Shown piece by piece: positions 7,293 through 18,187 of a stretch of 64,000 bases of DNA. The position numbers and the translations under genes were made by a program. Location of the stretch: positions 62,001 through 126,000 of the forward strand of contig NZ_CP108393.1 in NCBI RefSeq assembly GCF_035961655.1. Reading direction: 5' to 3'. How positions within the stretch are numbered: the first letter of the stretch is position 1; every line of letters begins with the position of its first letter. Below the pieces are notes generated by a model. It worked only from the letters and a program-made list of their open reading frames with translations, had not been told where the DNA came from and made no database searches. This DNA is from Streptomyces sp. NBC_01317 (GTDB lineage: Bacteria > Actinomycetota > Actinomycetes > Streptomycetales > Streptomycetaceae).

Positions 7293-8258
7293 ATGTTCAA
7301 GAAGCTGTCCACGACCGCCACCACCGCCGCGATCCTGTCCGCGGCCGTGATCGCGGCGGCCGGTGCCGTTCCGGCGTCGGCCCTCTCCGCCCCGCTGAGC
7401 GGCGCCCGTATCGCCGCGCACTTCGACCTGGCCAACGGCCAGATGCCGGAGAACATCGCCCTGGCCCCCGACGGCAGTGCGTACGTCACCTTCGCCGGCG
7501 CCCGCCAGCTCGCCCGCCTCTCCCCCAAGGGCACCGTCCAGGTCCTGGCCACCCTGCCCGCGCCCGCCGACGGCGGCGTCAACACCCCCGTCCTGGGCTT
7601 CCCCCTGACCACCGGTGTCGTCCGCGCGCACGACGGCACCCTGTACTTCTTGTACGCCACCGGCACCGCCGACCTGACCGGTGTGTGGCGCCTGCGCCCC
7701 GGCGGCACCCCGCGGCGCATCGCCGCGCTGCCCGCGACCGGCCTGCCCAACGGCCTGGACCTGGACCGGAGGACCGGGACCCTCTACGCCACCGACTCCG
7801 TGCTCGGCACCGTCTGGAGCGTGCCGGTCACCGGCGGGACTCCCACCGCGTGGTCCACGGCCCCCGAGCTGGCCTCCGCCGGCTTCCTCGGCGCCAACGG
7901 CCTGAAGATCCACGACGGGGCGGTCTGGGTCACCAATCTCGACCAGGGCACGGTCCTCCGCATCCCCGTCCAGCGGGACGGGCGCGCCGGAGCGGTCCGG
8001 ATCCGGGCCACCGGCCTGGCCGGGATCGACGACTTCGCCTTCACCGGCCGCGGCGACCGGATCCTGGCCGCTCTCAACGGCTCCAGCGAGGTCGCGCTCG
8101 TCCGGCCGGACGGCACCCACTCCATCGTCCTGACCGCCGCCGACGGCCTCCAGAACCCCACCTCCGTCGCGCTGCGCGGCAGCACCGTGCACGTCGGCAG
8201 TGCCGCGTACGTCACCGGCGAGGACCCCAACCTCGTCGTCGCCCACCTCAACGACTAG
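7293..8258 (+). CDS. Secreted SMP-30/gluconolactonase-like beta-propeller protein
   Basis: 321 residues. It begins at ATG 7293 with GAAGG 5 nt upstream; a longer start at 7269 would put charged residues before the signal peptide. A Sec signal peptide (KKLSTT then a hydrophobic stretch ending VPASA) directs export. The mature part has repeated blades with NIALAPDGSAYVTF, LPNGLDLDRRTGTLYATDS, ANGLKIHDGAVWVTNL and NPTSVALRGSTVHVGS, typical of SMP-30/strictosidine-synthase-like propellers. Members hydrolyse lactones or act as scaffolds; the conserved metal ligands cannot be confirmed by eye. First gene of a three-hydrolase operon (39 bp to the next). Confidence 0.82.
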   Translation: MFKKLSTTATTAAILSAAVIAAAGAVPASALSAPLSGARIAAHFDLANGQMPENIALAPDGSAYVTFAGARQLARLSPKGTVQVLATLPAPADGGVNTPVLGFPLTTGVVRAHDGTLYFLYATGTADLTGVWRLRPGGTPRRIAALPATGLPNGLDLDRRTGTLYATDSVLGTVWSVPVTGGTPTAWSTAPELASAGFLGANGLKIHDGAVWVTNLDQGTVLRIPVQRDGRAGAVRIRATGLAGIDDFAFTGRGDRILAALNGSSEVALVRPDGTHSIVLTAADGLQNPTSVALRGSTVHVGSAAYVTGEDPNLVVAHLND

Positions 8259-8297
8259 CGCACGCCCCCGAGCAGAACCGCACCTCAGGAGAACACC

Positions 8298-9203
8298 TTG
8301 CAGAGTACGAACCAGCTCACCCTCGGCGGTGTCACCCTCACCCGCGTCGAGGAGACGCACGGTCCCATCATGCCCGCGGACCAGTTCTTCCCCGACCTGC
8401 CCGAGCAGGCCTGGAAGGACCACCGCGAGTCCCTCGTGCCCGACCACCTGGGCGCCGACGACACCATGGTCCACGTGGCCATGCAGACCTGGCTGCTCCG
8501 CAGCGGCGGCAGGACCATCCTGGTCGACACCGGTGTCGGCAACAACAAGGCCCGCCCCGCCGTCGCCGCGTGGGACCACCTCGACCTGGACTACCTGGGC
8601 AACCTGGCGCGTGCCGGGGTACGGCCCGAGGACGTCGACCTCGTGGTCAACACCCACCTCCACGTCGACCACGTCGGCTGGAACACCCGTCTGGTCGACG
8701 GCGTATGGGTGCCGACGTTCGCGAACGCCACCTATCTGATGCCCAAAGCGGACTTCGAGTTCTGGAACCCGGCGGACAACCCGTCCGTCGCCGGCGGGGT
8801 CAACGAGAACGTTTTTGAGGACAGCGTCGCTCCCGTGCACGCCGCGGGCCAGGTCCAGTTGTGGGAGGGAAGCCACACCATCGACGAACATCTGAGCCTG
8901 GAGGCGGCCCCCGGCCACACTCCGGGGTCCAGTGTCGTCAAGCTGATATCCGGCAGCGAACGGGCCCTGCTGGCGGGTGACTTGATGCACACCCCGCTCC
9001 AGGTCGCGCACCCGGACCACAACAGCTGCTTCTGCGAGGACCCGGCGCGGGCCCGTACCACCCGCCGCAGGCTGCTCGGTTGGGCCGCCGACGTCAACGC
9101 CCTTGTTCTGCCCGCCCACTTCAGCGGCCACAGCGCGCTGGAGGTCGAGAAGACGGGCAGCGGCTTCACGATCAAGAACTGGGCGCCGTTCACCCGGTAC
9201 TGA
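8298..9203 (+). CDS. Metallo-beta-lactamase-fold hydrolase
   Basis: 301 residues, starting at TTG 8298 with AGGAG 7 nt upstream. The metal-binding signature is intact: NTHLHVDHVGW gives His120, His122, Asp124 and His125. Later ligands appear in EAAPGHTPGSS, LLAGDLMHTP and LPAHFSGH. This set is that of the lactonase/AttM-like MBL group, which opens ester or lactone rings with two zinc ions. Cytoplasmic (no signal peptide). It sits between a secreted propeller and a carboxylesterase, suggesting stepwise breakdown of an ester or lactone. Confidence 0.9.
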   Translation: MQSTNQLTLGGVTLTRVEETHGPIMPADQFFPDLPEQAWKDHRESLVPDHLGADDTMVHVAMQTWLLRSGGRTILVDTGVGNNKARPAVAAWDHLDLDYLGNLARAGVRPEDVDLVVNTHLHVDHVGWNTRLVDGVWVPTFANATYLMPKADFEFWNPADNPSVAGGVNENVFEDSVAPVHAAGQVQLWEGSHTIDEHLSLEAAPGHTPGSSVVKLISGSERALLAGDLMHTPLQVAHPDHNSCFCEDPARARTTRRRLLGWAADVNALVLPAHFSGHSALEVEKTGSGFTIKNWAPFTRY

Positions 9204-9301
9204 TCCCGGCTCCCACCCCGCCGCCGCTCCGGCCGAACCGGAGCGGCGGCCCCCACCGGAGCACACCGCCCCGGAGCTCACCAACAGCGAGGAGAAGCGG
9301 G

Positions 9302-10765
9302 ATGACCCCCGCCGGTTCGGTCACCGTCACCACCACCTCAGGCCCGGTCCGCGGCCGTCGCGGCGAACACGGCACGGCGTTTCTCGATGTGCCGTACGCC
9401 GCCCCTCCTGTCGCGTACGGGCGTTTCACCGCGCCGGGCCCTCATCCCGGGTGGACCGAGGTCCGTGACGCGACACGGCCGGGGCCGACCGCGCCCCAGC
9501 CCGCCCGGGACTCCTTCGGCACCCTCGACATGTCGCCCTACTTCGGGCCCGGCTGGCAGCGGGGCGACGACTACCTGACCGTGAACATCTGGGCCCCGGA
9601 GCCGGACGGGCCGGACCGGCCGGTCATGGTGTTCGTACACGGCGGAGGCTTTGTCGCCGGCTCGGGCCGCGCGCCGCTGTACGACGGAACGGCCTTCGCC
9701 CGCGACGGTGTGGTGCTGATCACCGTCAACTACCGGCTGGGAATCCCGGGTTTCCTCCACCTGCCCGACGCCCCGGACAACCGCGGCATGCTCGACGTCC
9801 TGGCCGCCCTGCGGTGGATACGGGACAACGCCGCCCGCTTCGGCGGCGATCCCGACAACGTCACCCTCTTCGGCCAGTCCGCCGGAGCGATCATCGTGGG
9901 CGGCATCCTCGCCGACCCGGCCTCGTCCGGCCTCCTCCGACGCGCGATCATCCAGAGCGGGACCGGCACCGGCGCCTTCACCCCCGGCCAGGCGGGCCTC
10001 GTCACCGCCGCTGCCGGACGCGAGCTGGGCCTCGTACCCACCGCCAAGTCTCTGGCCGACGTCCCCGACGAGCGGCTTGTCGCCGCCACGGCCTCCCTCA
10101 CCGGGTTGGATCTGCGTACGTCCACCCACCACGACCCGCTCGGCGGCATCACCTCCTTCAGCCTGGTCGGCGAGGAGCAGCCGGCCTGTGCGGTCGCCGC
10201 CGGCCGGGGAGGGGAGGTCGATCTGCTGATCGGCAGCAATCTGGACGAGGGCTCCCTCTATCTGGCCCCGCTGGGAATCCTGGCGGGCACCACCGACGCC
10301 GATGTCCGGGACACGGCGGCGAAGTTCCACGCCGACCCCGAGGATGCGGTCCGCGCCTACCGGGCCCAGCGCCCGTCCGCGTCCACCGCCGAACTGCGCA
10401 CCGGGATTCTCGGTGACGGGCTGTTCGGGGCCGGCACCCGGCGGATGGCCGCCGCACACGCGAAGTCCGGGGCGGGGCGGACGTACCGCTACGAGTTCGG
10501 CTGGCGCTCCGACGCGGTCGACGGGCGGCTGGGCGCCAGTCACGTCATGGAGTTGCCGTTCGTCTTCGACCGCCTCGCCCTACCGTCGCTGCGCGGCCCG
10601 CGGGGGCTCCTCGGCAACGCCGAGCCGCCCGCCGTGCTGGCGTCACGTATTCACCGCTCGTGGATACGGTTCGCCGGGACCGGAGATCCTGGCTGGCCCG
10701 TCCACGAGCCTTCCGAAGGGTACGTCCAGCCCATCGGCCACGTTCCGCCCGTCGGCCTTGGCTGA
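9302..10765 (+). CDS. Type-B carboxylesterase
   Basis: 487 residues, ATG 9302 with GAGGAGAAGCGGG upstream. Family marks: GRFTAPGPHPGW near the N-terminus, DDYLTVNIWAP, the oxyanion loop FVHGGGFVAGSG, and the nucleophile elbow FGQSAGA (Ser193). The Glu follows in NLDEGSLY, and the His probably lies in ASHVMELPFVF. It hydrolyses carboxylic esters. No signal peptide is seen, so it is probably intracellular. Last gene of the operon; a strong terminator follows 15 bp after the stop. Confidence 0.92.
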   Translation: MTPAGSVTVTTTSGPVRGRRGEHGTAFLDVPYAAPPVAYGRFTAPGPHPGWTEVRDATRPGPTAPQPARDSFGTLDMSPYFGPGWQRGDDYLTVNIWAPEPDGPDRPVMVFVHGGGFVAGSGRAPLYDGTAFARDGVVLITVNYRLGIPGFLHLPDAPDNRGMLDVLAALRWIRDNAARFGGDPDNVTLFGQSAGAIIVGGILADPASSGLLRRAIIQSGTGTGAFTPGQAGLVTAAAGRELGLVPTAKSLADVPDERLVAATASLTGLDLRTSTHHDPLGGITSFSLVGEEQPACAVAAGRGGEVDLLIGSNLDEGSLYLAPLGILAGTTDADVRDTAAKFHADPEDAVRAYRAQRPSASTAELRTGILGDGLFGAGTRRMAAAHAKSGAGRTYRYEFGWRSDAVDGRLGASHVMELPFVFDRLALPSLRGPRGLLGNAEPPAVLASRIHRSWIRFAGTGDPGWPVHEPSEGYVQPIGHVPPVGLG

Positions 10766-10780
10766 CCGGGGTCCCGGCGC

Positions 10781-10822
10781 CCCCGCTGCCCCCGGGAAGG
10801 ATCGGACCCGGGGGCAGCGGGG
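10781..10822. terminator. Bidirectional terminator hairpin
   Basis: A perfect 16-bp stem (CCCCGCTGCCCCCGGG and its complement) with a 10-nt loop, placed between the convergent carboxylesterase and MFS genes. It can serve both. Confidence 0.85.
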
Positions 10823-10872
10823 AAGGGTGTGGCCGTGATCACCGGTGGTGACCTCGGTTGTGGCGTCCGGTG

Positions 10873-12393
10873 TCAGCGCGCCGGTGTCTTGGGGGAGTTG
10901 GTGGTGTCCGCCGCGTCCCGCGCCTGCGGATCCCGCTTCTCCTGCCGCGCGGAGAGCGGTGCGGCGATGTCCTCCAGCGACTTGCCCTCGGCCGCGACGG
11001 CGAAGAACCAGGCCACGATCCCCGCGAGCACCATCAGTGTCGCGCCGATGCAGAACGCGATCACCGCGTCGCTCACCACTCCGCTGTCGGTGAGTTCGGC
11101 GAACAGCAGCGGGCCGGAGATGCCGCCGGCGGCCGTACCGATCGCGTAGAAGAAGGCGATCGCCATGGCGCGGGTCTCCATCGGGAAGATCTCGCTGACG
11201 GTGAGGTACGCGGAACTGGCGCCGGCCGACGCGAAGAAGAGGACCACGCCCCAACAGATCGTCATGGTCGTGGCGTTGAGCCAGCCGTTGCCGAACAGCC
11301 AGGCGGTGACGAACAGCAGGAGCCCGGACACGACGTAGGTGCCCGCGATCATCGGCTTGCGGCCCACGGTGTCGAACAGCCGGCCGAGGAGCAGGGGGCC
11401 GAGGAAGTTGCCGAAGGCGATGGCGGCGAAGAAGTACCCGGTGGAGCCGCTGGAGACGTCGAAGAACTTCACCAGGATCGAGCCGAAGCCGAAGGTGATC
11501 GCGTTGTACAGGAACGCCTGGCCGATGAAGAGCGAGAAGCCCAGGACGGCGCGCTTGGGGTATTCGCGGAAGAGCGTCCTGCCGATCTCGACGAAGCCGA
11601 TCGATCGCCGCTGCTCGATGGTGAGCGCGCCCGCCGGCTCGGGCAGCGCGCGGCCGGTCTCCGCCTCGACCTCCTTCTCGACGCCGTCGACCAGGTCGTT
11701 CGCCTCGTCGGACCTGCCGTGGATGAACATCCACCGGGGGCTCTCCGGCACATGGCGCCGTACGAGGAGGATGACCAGGCCCAGGACCACTCCGAGGGCG
11801 AAGGTGAGCCGCCATCCCAGGTCCTTCGGGAAGATGTCGGTGTTCAGGGCGAGCACGGAGAGCAGCGCGCCGCCCATCGCGCCGAGCCAGTAGCTGCCGT
11901 TGATGATGAGGTCGACGCGGCCGCGGTACTTGCTGGGGATCAGTTCGTCGATGGCGGAGTTGATCGCCGCGTACTCTCCGCCGATGCCGAAGCCGGTGAG
12001 GAAGCGGAAGAGGAAGAACCACCAGACCGAGAACGAGACGGCGGTGGCGGCGGTCGCCGCCAGATACACCGCGAGGGTGATGAGGAAGAGCTTCTTGCGT
12101 CCGTACCGGTCGGTGAGCCAGCCGAAGAAGAGCGCGCCGGCGCACGATCCGGCGACGTACAACGCGGCGGCCAGGCCGGTGACTTGCGCGTCGGAGATCG
12201 GCAGGCCGCTGCCGTCCTCCGAGAGGCGGCTCGCGATGTTGCCGACGACGGTCACTTCCAGGCCGTCGAGGATCCATACGGTTCCCAGGCCGATCACGAT
12301 CATCCAGTGCCAGCGCGACCACGGGAGCCGGTCGAGCCGCGCGGGAACCTTCGTGGTGACGGTCCCGGTGACCGCGTCTCCGGATGGGGTCAT
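10873..12393 (-). CDS. MFS transporter, sugar/metabolite porter type
   Basis: 506 residues with about 12 hydrophobic segments. MFS signatures: GWLTDRYGRKK between helices 2 and 3, FLTGFGIGGEYAA in helix 4, VPESPRWMFIHGR before the central loop, and LFDTVGRKP between helices 8 and 9. This set fits the proton-coupled metabolite:H+ symporter/sugar-porter branch in the inner membrane. The start is ATG 12393 with AGGAGGCTGAAC, a strong ribosome site. The cytoplasmic tail is charged (RQEKRDPQARD). Transcribed alone; the substrate cannot be read. Confidence 0.92.
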   Translation of the reverse strand: MTPSGDAVTGTVTTKVPARLDRLPWSRWHWMIVIGLGTVWILDGLEVTVVGNIASRLSEDGSGLPISDAQVTGLAAALYVAGSCAGALFFGWLTDRYGRKKLFLITLAVYLAATAATAVSFSVWWFFLFRFLTGFGIGGEYAAINSAIDELIPSKYRGRVDLIINGSYWLGAMGGALLSVLALNTDIFPKDLGWRLTFALGVVLGLVILLVRRHVPESPRWMFIHGRSDEANDLVDGVEKEVEAETGRALPEPAGALTIEQRRSIGFVEIGRTLFREYPKRAVLGFSLFIGQAFLYNAITFGFGSILVKFFDVSSGSTGYFFAAIAFGNFLGPLLLGRLFDTVGRKPMIAGTYVVSGLLLFVTAWLFGNGWLNATTMTICWGVVLFFASAGASSAYLTVSEIFPMETRAMAIAFFYAIGTAAGGISGPLLFAELTDSGVVSDAVIAFCIGATLMVLAGIVAWFFAVAAEGKSLEDIAAPLSARQEKRDPQARDAADTTNSPKTPAR

Positions 12394-12731
12394 GTTCAGC
12401 CTCCTGCCTGACGGCGACCCCGGTTGCGCCCGGGGTGCCGCGTCCGGCTACCCGTGACCGAAAGACACAAACGCGGGTGCGGATCGTCGACGTTCGGCAG
12501 CGTGCGGGGATGCGTTTCCGGCCGTCCCGATCGGTGGGCCGGGGCAGCACCGAGGGGGTGAACGCGGTGATCGGAGACGGGTGCCCCGTCTCCACCCGGC
12601 CGCACGTGCGCAGGCGAGGTAGCCTGGTTCAGGGGGATAAGCCACCCTTGGGCGGCACGCGACCATGGCGATGGTGTGCCGGTCCACCTGTGCTCCGCGT
12701 GTCTCGGCGCGGTGTGTTTGGAGTGAGTGCG
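12394..12731. other. 338-bp divergent intergenic region
   Basis: Separates the divergent MFS and DUF4331 genes and must hold both promoters. I see no clear gene, repeat or RNA in it. Readings through it in any frame look like noise and have no ribosome site. Confidence 0.6.
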
Positions 12732-13775
12732 ATGTCTCACCACCTCGATTCGCCTGCCGCCAGGGCTGATGCCCGGTTGAACATCTCGGACCTCTACGTG
12801 TTCCGGGGCGACCGCGGCACCGTTCTCGCGATGAACGTCTGCTCGGACTTCGCGGGCCCGGAAGCGCCCAAAGGCTTCCACCCGGAGGCCCGGTACGAAT
12901 TCAAGATCGACAGTACGGGTGACGCCGTCGAGGACGTGTGCTTCCGCCTCCGTTTCGGAGCGGCGGACGCGGACGGTTCGCAGGCCGTGGAGCTGTGCCG
13001 CCTCGTGGGAGCGGAGGCGGCCGACGACACGGCGGAAGGCACCGTGCTGCTCACCGGTGCGACGGGGCGGACCCTCCGTACCCAGGGGGGTCTGCGGTTG
13101 TGGACCGGTCGGGCCGGTGACCCGTTCTGGATGAACCCGGACGTGGTGGAAGCGGTCGGTCAGGCCTTCCAGCACGGCACCGACGTCGAACTGCACGCGC
13201 CGGATCCGGGAGAGGCGACCGAAGAGGTGACCAGCCTGTTCTCCGGGTTGAAGGTACGGTCCATCGTGCTCGAACTGCCGGACGACGACCTGCTGCCCTT
13301 CACCCGCAACAGGGACATCGGCGTCTGGGGGGTCACCGCGCTGGCCACCGACGCCGGCGGTTGGCACCGCGTCAATCGGTGCGGCATCCCGATGGTCTCG
13401 CCGATCTTCGCGCAGTTCGACGACGAGCTGGCGGAGAAGCTGAACCAGACCCCGCCCGCCGACGACATCCACACGTTCGGCACGGAGATCACCGACCGGG
13501 TCGCCGCTGTTGTGGGCATACGGGGCACCACATCGGACCCGCACAGTTACGGTCTGGAGGTCGCGGACCGCATCCTGCCGGACATCCTCCCGTACACGAT
13601 CGGCACTCCCGCGGTGTTCGGTTTCGCGGCCTTCAACGGCCGGGCGCTGAACGACAACGCGGGTGAGGTGATGTTCTCCCTCGCCACCGACAGCGCCTTG
13701 AGCATCGGTCTGACCAAGGACTCCGTCGACGCCCTTCCGACACCGTTCTTCCCGTACGTGGCGGCTGCCGCCTGA
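12732..13775 (+). CDS. DUF4331-family protein
   Basis: 347 residues starting MSHHLDSPAARADARLNISD, followed by LYVFRGDRGT. The SHHLDSP and ITDLYVF-type opening and the later FPYVA ending are the marks of DUF4331 proteins. Biochemical function is unknown. No signal peptide is visible here although some relatives are exported. ATG 12732 has GAGTGAGTGCG upstream, a weak ribosome site. Monocistronic and convergent with the VOC gene 56 bp away. Family call confident, function unknown. Confidence 0.8.
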   Translation: MSHHLDSPAARADARLNISDLYVFRGDRGTVLAMNVCSDFAGPEAPKGFHPEARYEFKIDSTGDAVEDVCFRLRFGAADADGSQAVELCRLVGAEAADDTAEGTVLLTGATGRTLRTQGGLRLWTGRAGDPFWMNPDVVEAVGQAFQHGTDVELHAPDPGEATEEVTSLFSGLKVRSIVLELPDDDLLPFTRNRDIGVWGVTALATDAGGWHRVNRCGIPMVSPIFAQFDDELAEKLNQTPPADDIHTFGTEITDRVAAVVGIRGTTSDPHSYGLEVADRILPDILPYTIGTPAVFGFAAFNGRALNDNAGEVMFSLATDSALSIGLTKDSVDALPTPFFPYVAAAA

Positions 13776-13810
13776 CCCGGGCCTACGGGGCCGAGGAGTC
13801 CGCGGCCCCC

Positions 13811-13843
13811 CACCGGGCGATCACCGGGCGATCACCGGGCGAT
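13811..13843. repeat. Three tandem copies of an 11-bp unit
   Basis: CACCGGGCGAT repeated three times without error. The VOC gene's TGA stop lies in the junction of the second and third units, so the array forms the end of that gene and its 3' flank. Confidence 0.8.
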
Positions 13844-14578
13844 CACGGAGAAGGTCGTTCCGTACGGATCGGTCAGGGTGGCGAACCGGCCGTACGGGGT
13901 GTCCTCCGGGGCCGTCGAAGTGCCATCGGCGGACCTGGCCCGCGCCAGGGTCGCGTCGGTGTCCGCCACCTCGAAGGTGGTCGCCCAGACCGGGGCGGGA
14001 GCGGTGTCCAGGCCGAGGATCCCGCCGATTTCGTGGCCGTCCGGCCGGCGCAGGAAGGTGAAGTCAGAACCGGGAAGGTCGTCGTTGCCGTCCAGGGTGA
14101 AATCGAAGACGGCGGTGTAGAAGGTACGGGCGGGGCCCGGGTCGGCGGTCACAAGGTCGTTGCGGACCAGGGTGCCGGGCTCGTTGACCAGGCGGCAGCC
14201 CGGGTGGGTGCGCCCCTGCCAGAGCCCGAACCGGGCCCCGGTCGGATCGACGACGAGGGCTGCCCGGCCCAGGTCACCGACTTCGCGCGGAGCTTCGAGC
14301 AGTGCGCCCCCGGCGGCCGCGATACGACGCGCGGTGCTGTCGCAGTGGTCGGTGGCGAGGTGGACGGTCCAGCTGTCCCTCGTGTCCGCCCGGTCGGTGA
14401 CCTGGCGCAGGCCCGCGACCGGCAGACCGCGCAGCAGGCAGTATGTGCCGAGGTCGCCGGTGGTGAAGTCCCAGCCGAACACCGCCCCGTAGAAGGCTTT
14501 CGCTCCCTCCAGGTCCACGACCGCGAGGTCGATCCAGGTGGGGGTGCCCAGCGGCTGATTCTCGGTGACCTGACTCAT
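13832..14578 (-). CDS. VOC-family (glyoxalase/bleomycin-resistance fold) protein
   Basis: 248 residues made of two VOC half-domains. The first begins TPTWIDLAVVDLEGAKAFYG with FGWDF; the second GTLVRNDLVTADPGPARTFY with VFDFTL. Both end in a DPTG/DPYGTTFSV strand. This tandem layout is like the Streptomyces hydrolase-type VOC proteins near antibiotic resistance proteins. Start ATG 14578 has AGGAGCACCCG; an upstream in-frame start adds a Pro-rich non-conserved leader. The enzyme or binding role is unknown. Confidence 0.85.
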   Translation of the reverse strand: MSQVTENQPLGTPTWIDLAVVDLEGAKAFYGAVFGWDFTTGDLGTYCLLRGLPVAGLRQVTDRADTRDSWTVHLATDHCDSTARRIAAAGGALLEAPREVGDLGRAALVVDPTGARFGLWQGRTHPGCRLVNEPGTLVRNDLVTADPGPARTFYTAVFDFTLDGNDDLPGSDFTFLRRPDGHEIGGILGLDTAPAPVWATTFEVADTDATLARARSADGTSTAPEDTPYGRFATLTDPYGTTFSVIAR

Positions 14579-14657
14579 CGGGTGCTCCTGCGCTCGCGGG
14601 GGGAGTGGCTGACTCGGCGCGACGTTAGGGGGCAACTAGGGCGGGTCGTGTCCTAGA

Positions 14658-14942
14658 TCAAGATCGGTCCAGGATCACCATGATCATCGCGGCGGCGATG
14701 GTGAGGGCTGCGGCGACGAGCATCACCGTCCGCGCCGCTGCCGCCGCTCTCGCGAGAGTCCCTCCGGTCGACCGTGAACCACGGGAGGCGGGCGGCGCGG
14801 CCGTACTCCGGGGGCAGGTGCGCTTGCCGCAGAAGCGGCAGCCGGGACGTGAACTTCGGCCGGTCGAGGGCTCCATCCAGTACGCGCCCAGCAGCGCGGC
14901 GCCCGAACCCTCTCCCCCGCCAGGCAGAGCGGACATCTCCAT
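14658..14942 (-). CDS. Possible small membrane-anchored protein (uncertain)
   Basis: A 94-residue reading ending in a hydrophobic segment (TVMLVAAALTIAAAMIMVIL) and a short DRS tail, with CRFCGKRTC in the middle that could bind a metal. GGACGGGGC precedes the ATG. There is no family I recognise, and another frame over the same bases also looks plausible, so this may not be a gene. It sits alone between the VOC and beta-galactosidase genes. Confidence 0.25.
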   Translation of the reverse strand: MEMSALPGGGEGSGAALLGAYWMEPSTGRSSRPGCRFCGKRTCPRSTAAPPASRGSRSTGGTLARAAAAARTVMLVAAALTIAAAMIMVILDRS

Positions 14943-15064
14943 GCCCCGTCCAACGACGCACCCGTCGGCCGGCGTCGGCATCGCCGCGTCCCGCAACCGA
15001 ATCGACACACGCCGGGCCCCGTCGATCATGACGGGGCCCGGCGGTGGCCGGGAGTGATGACCCG

Positions 15065-18187
<3,123 letters not shown>

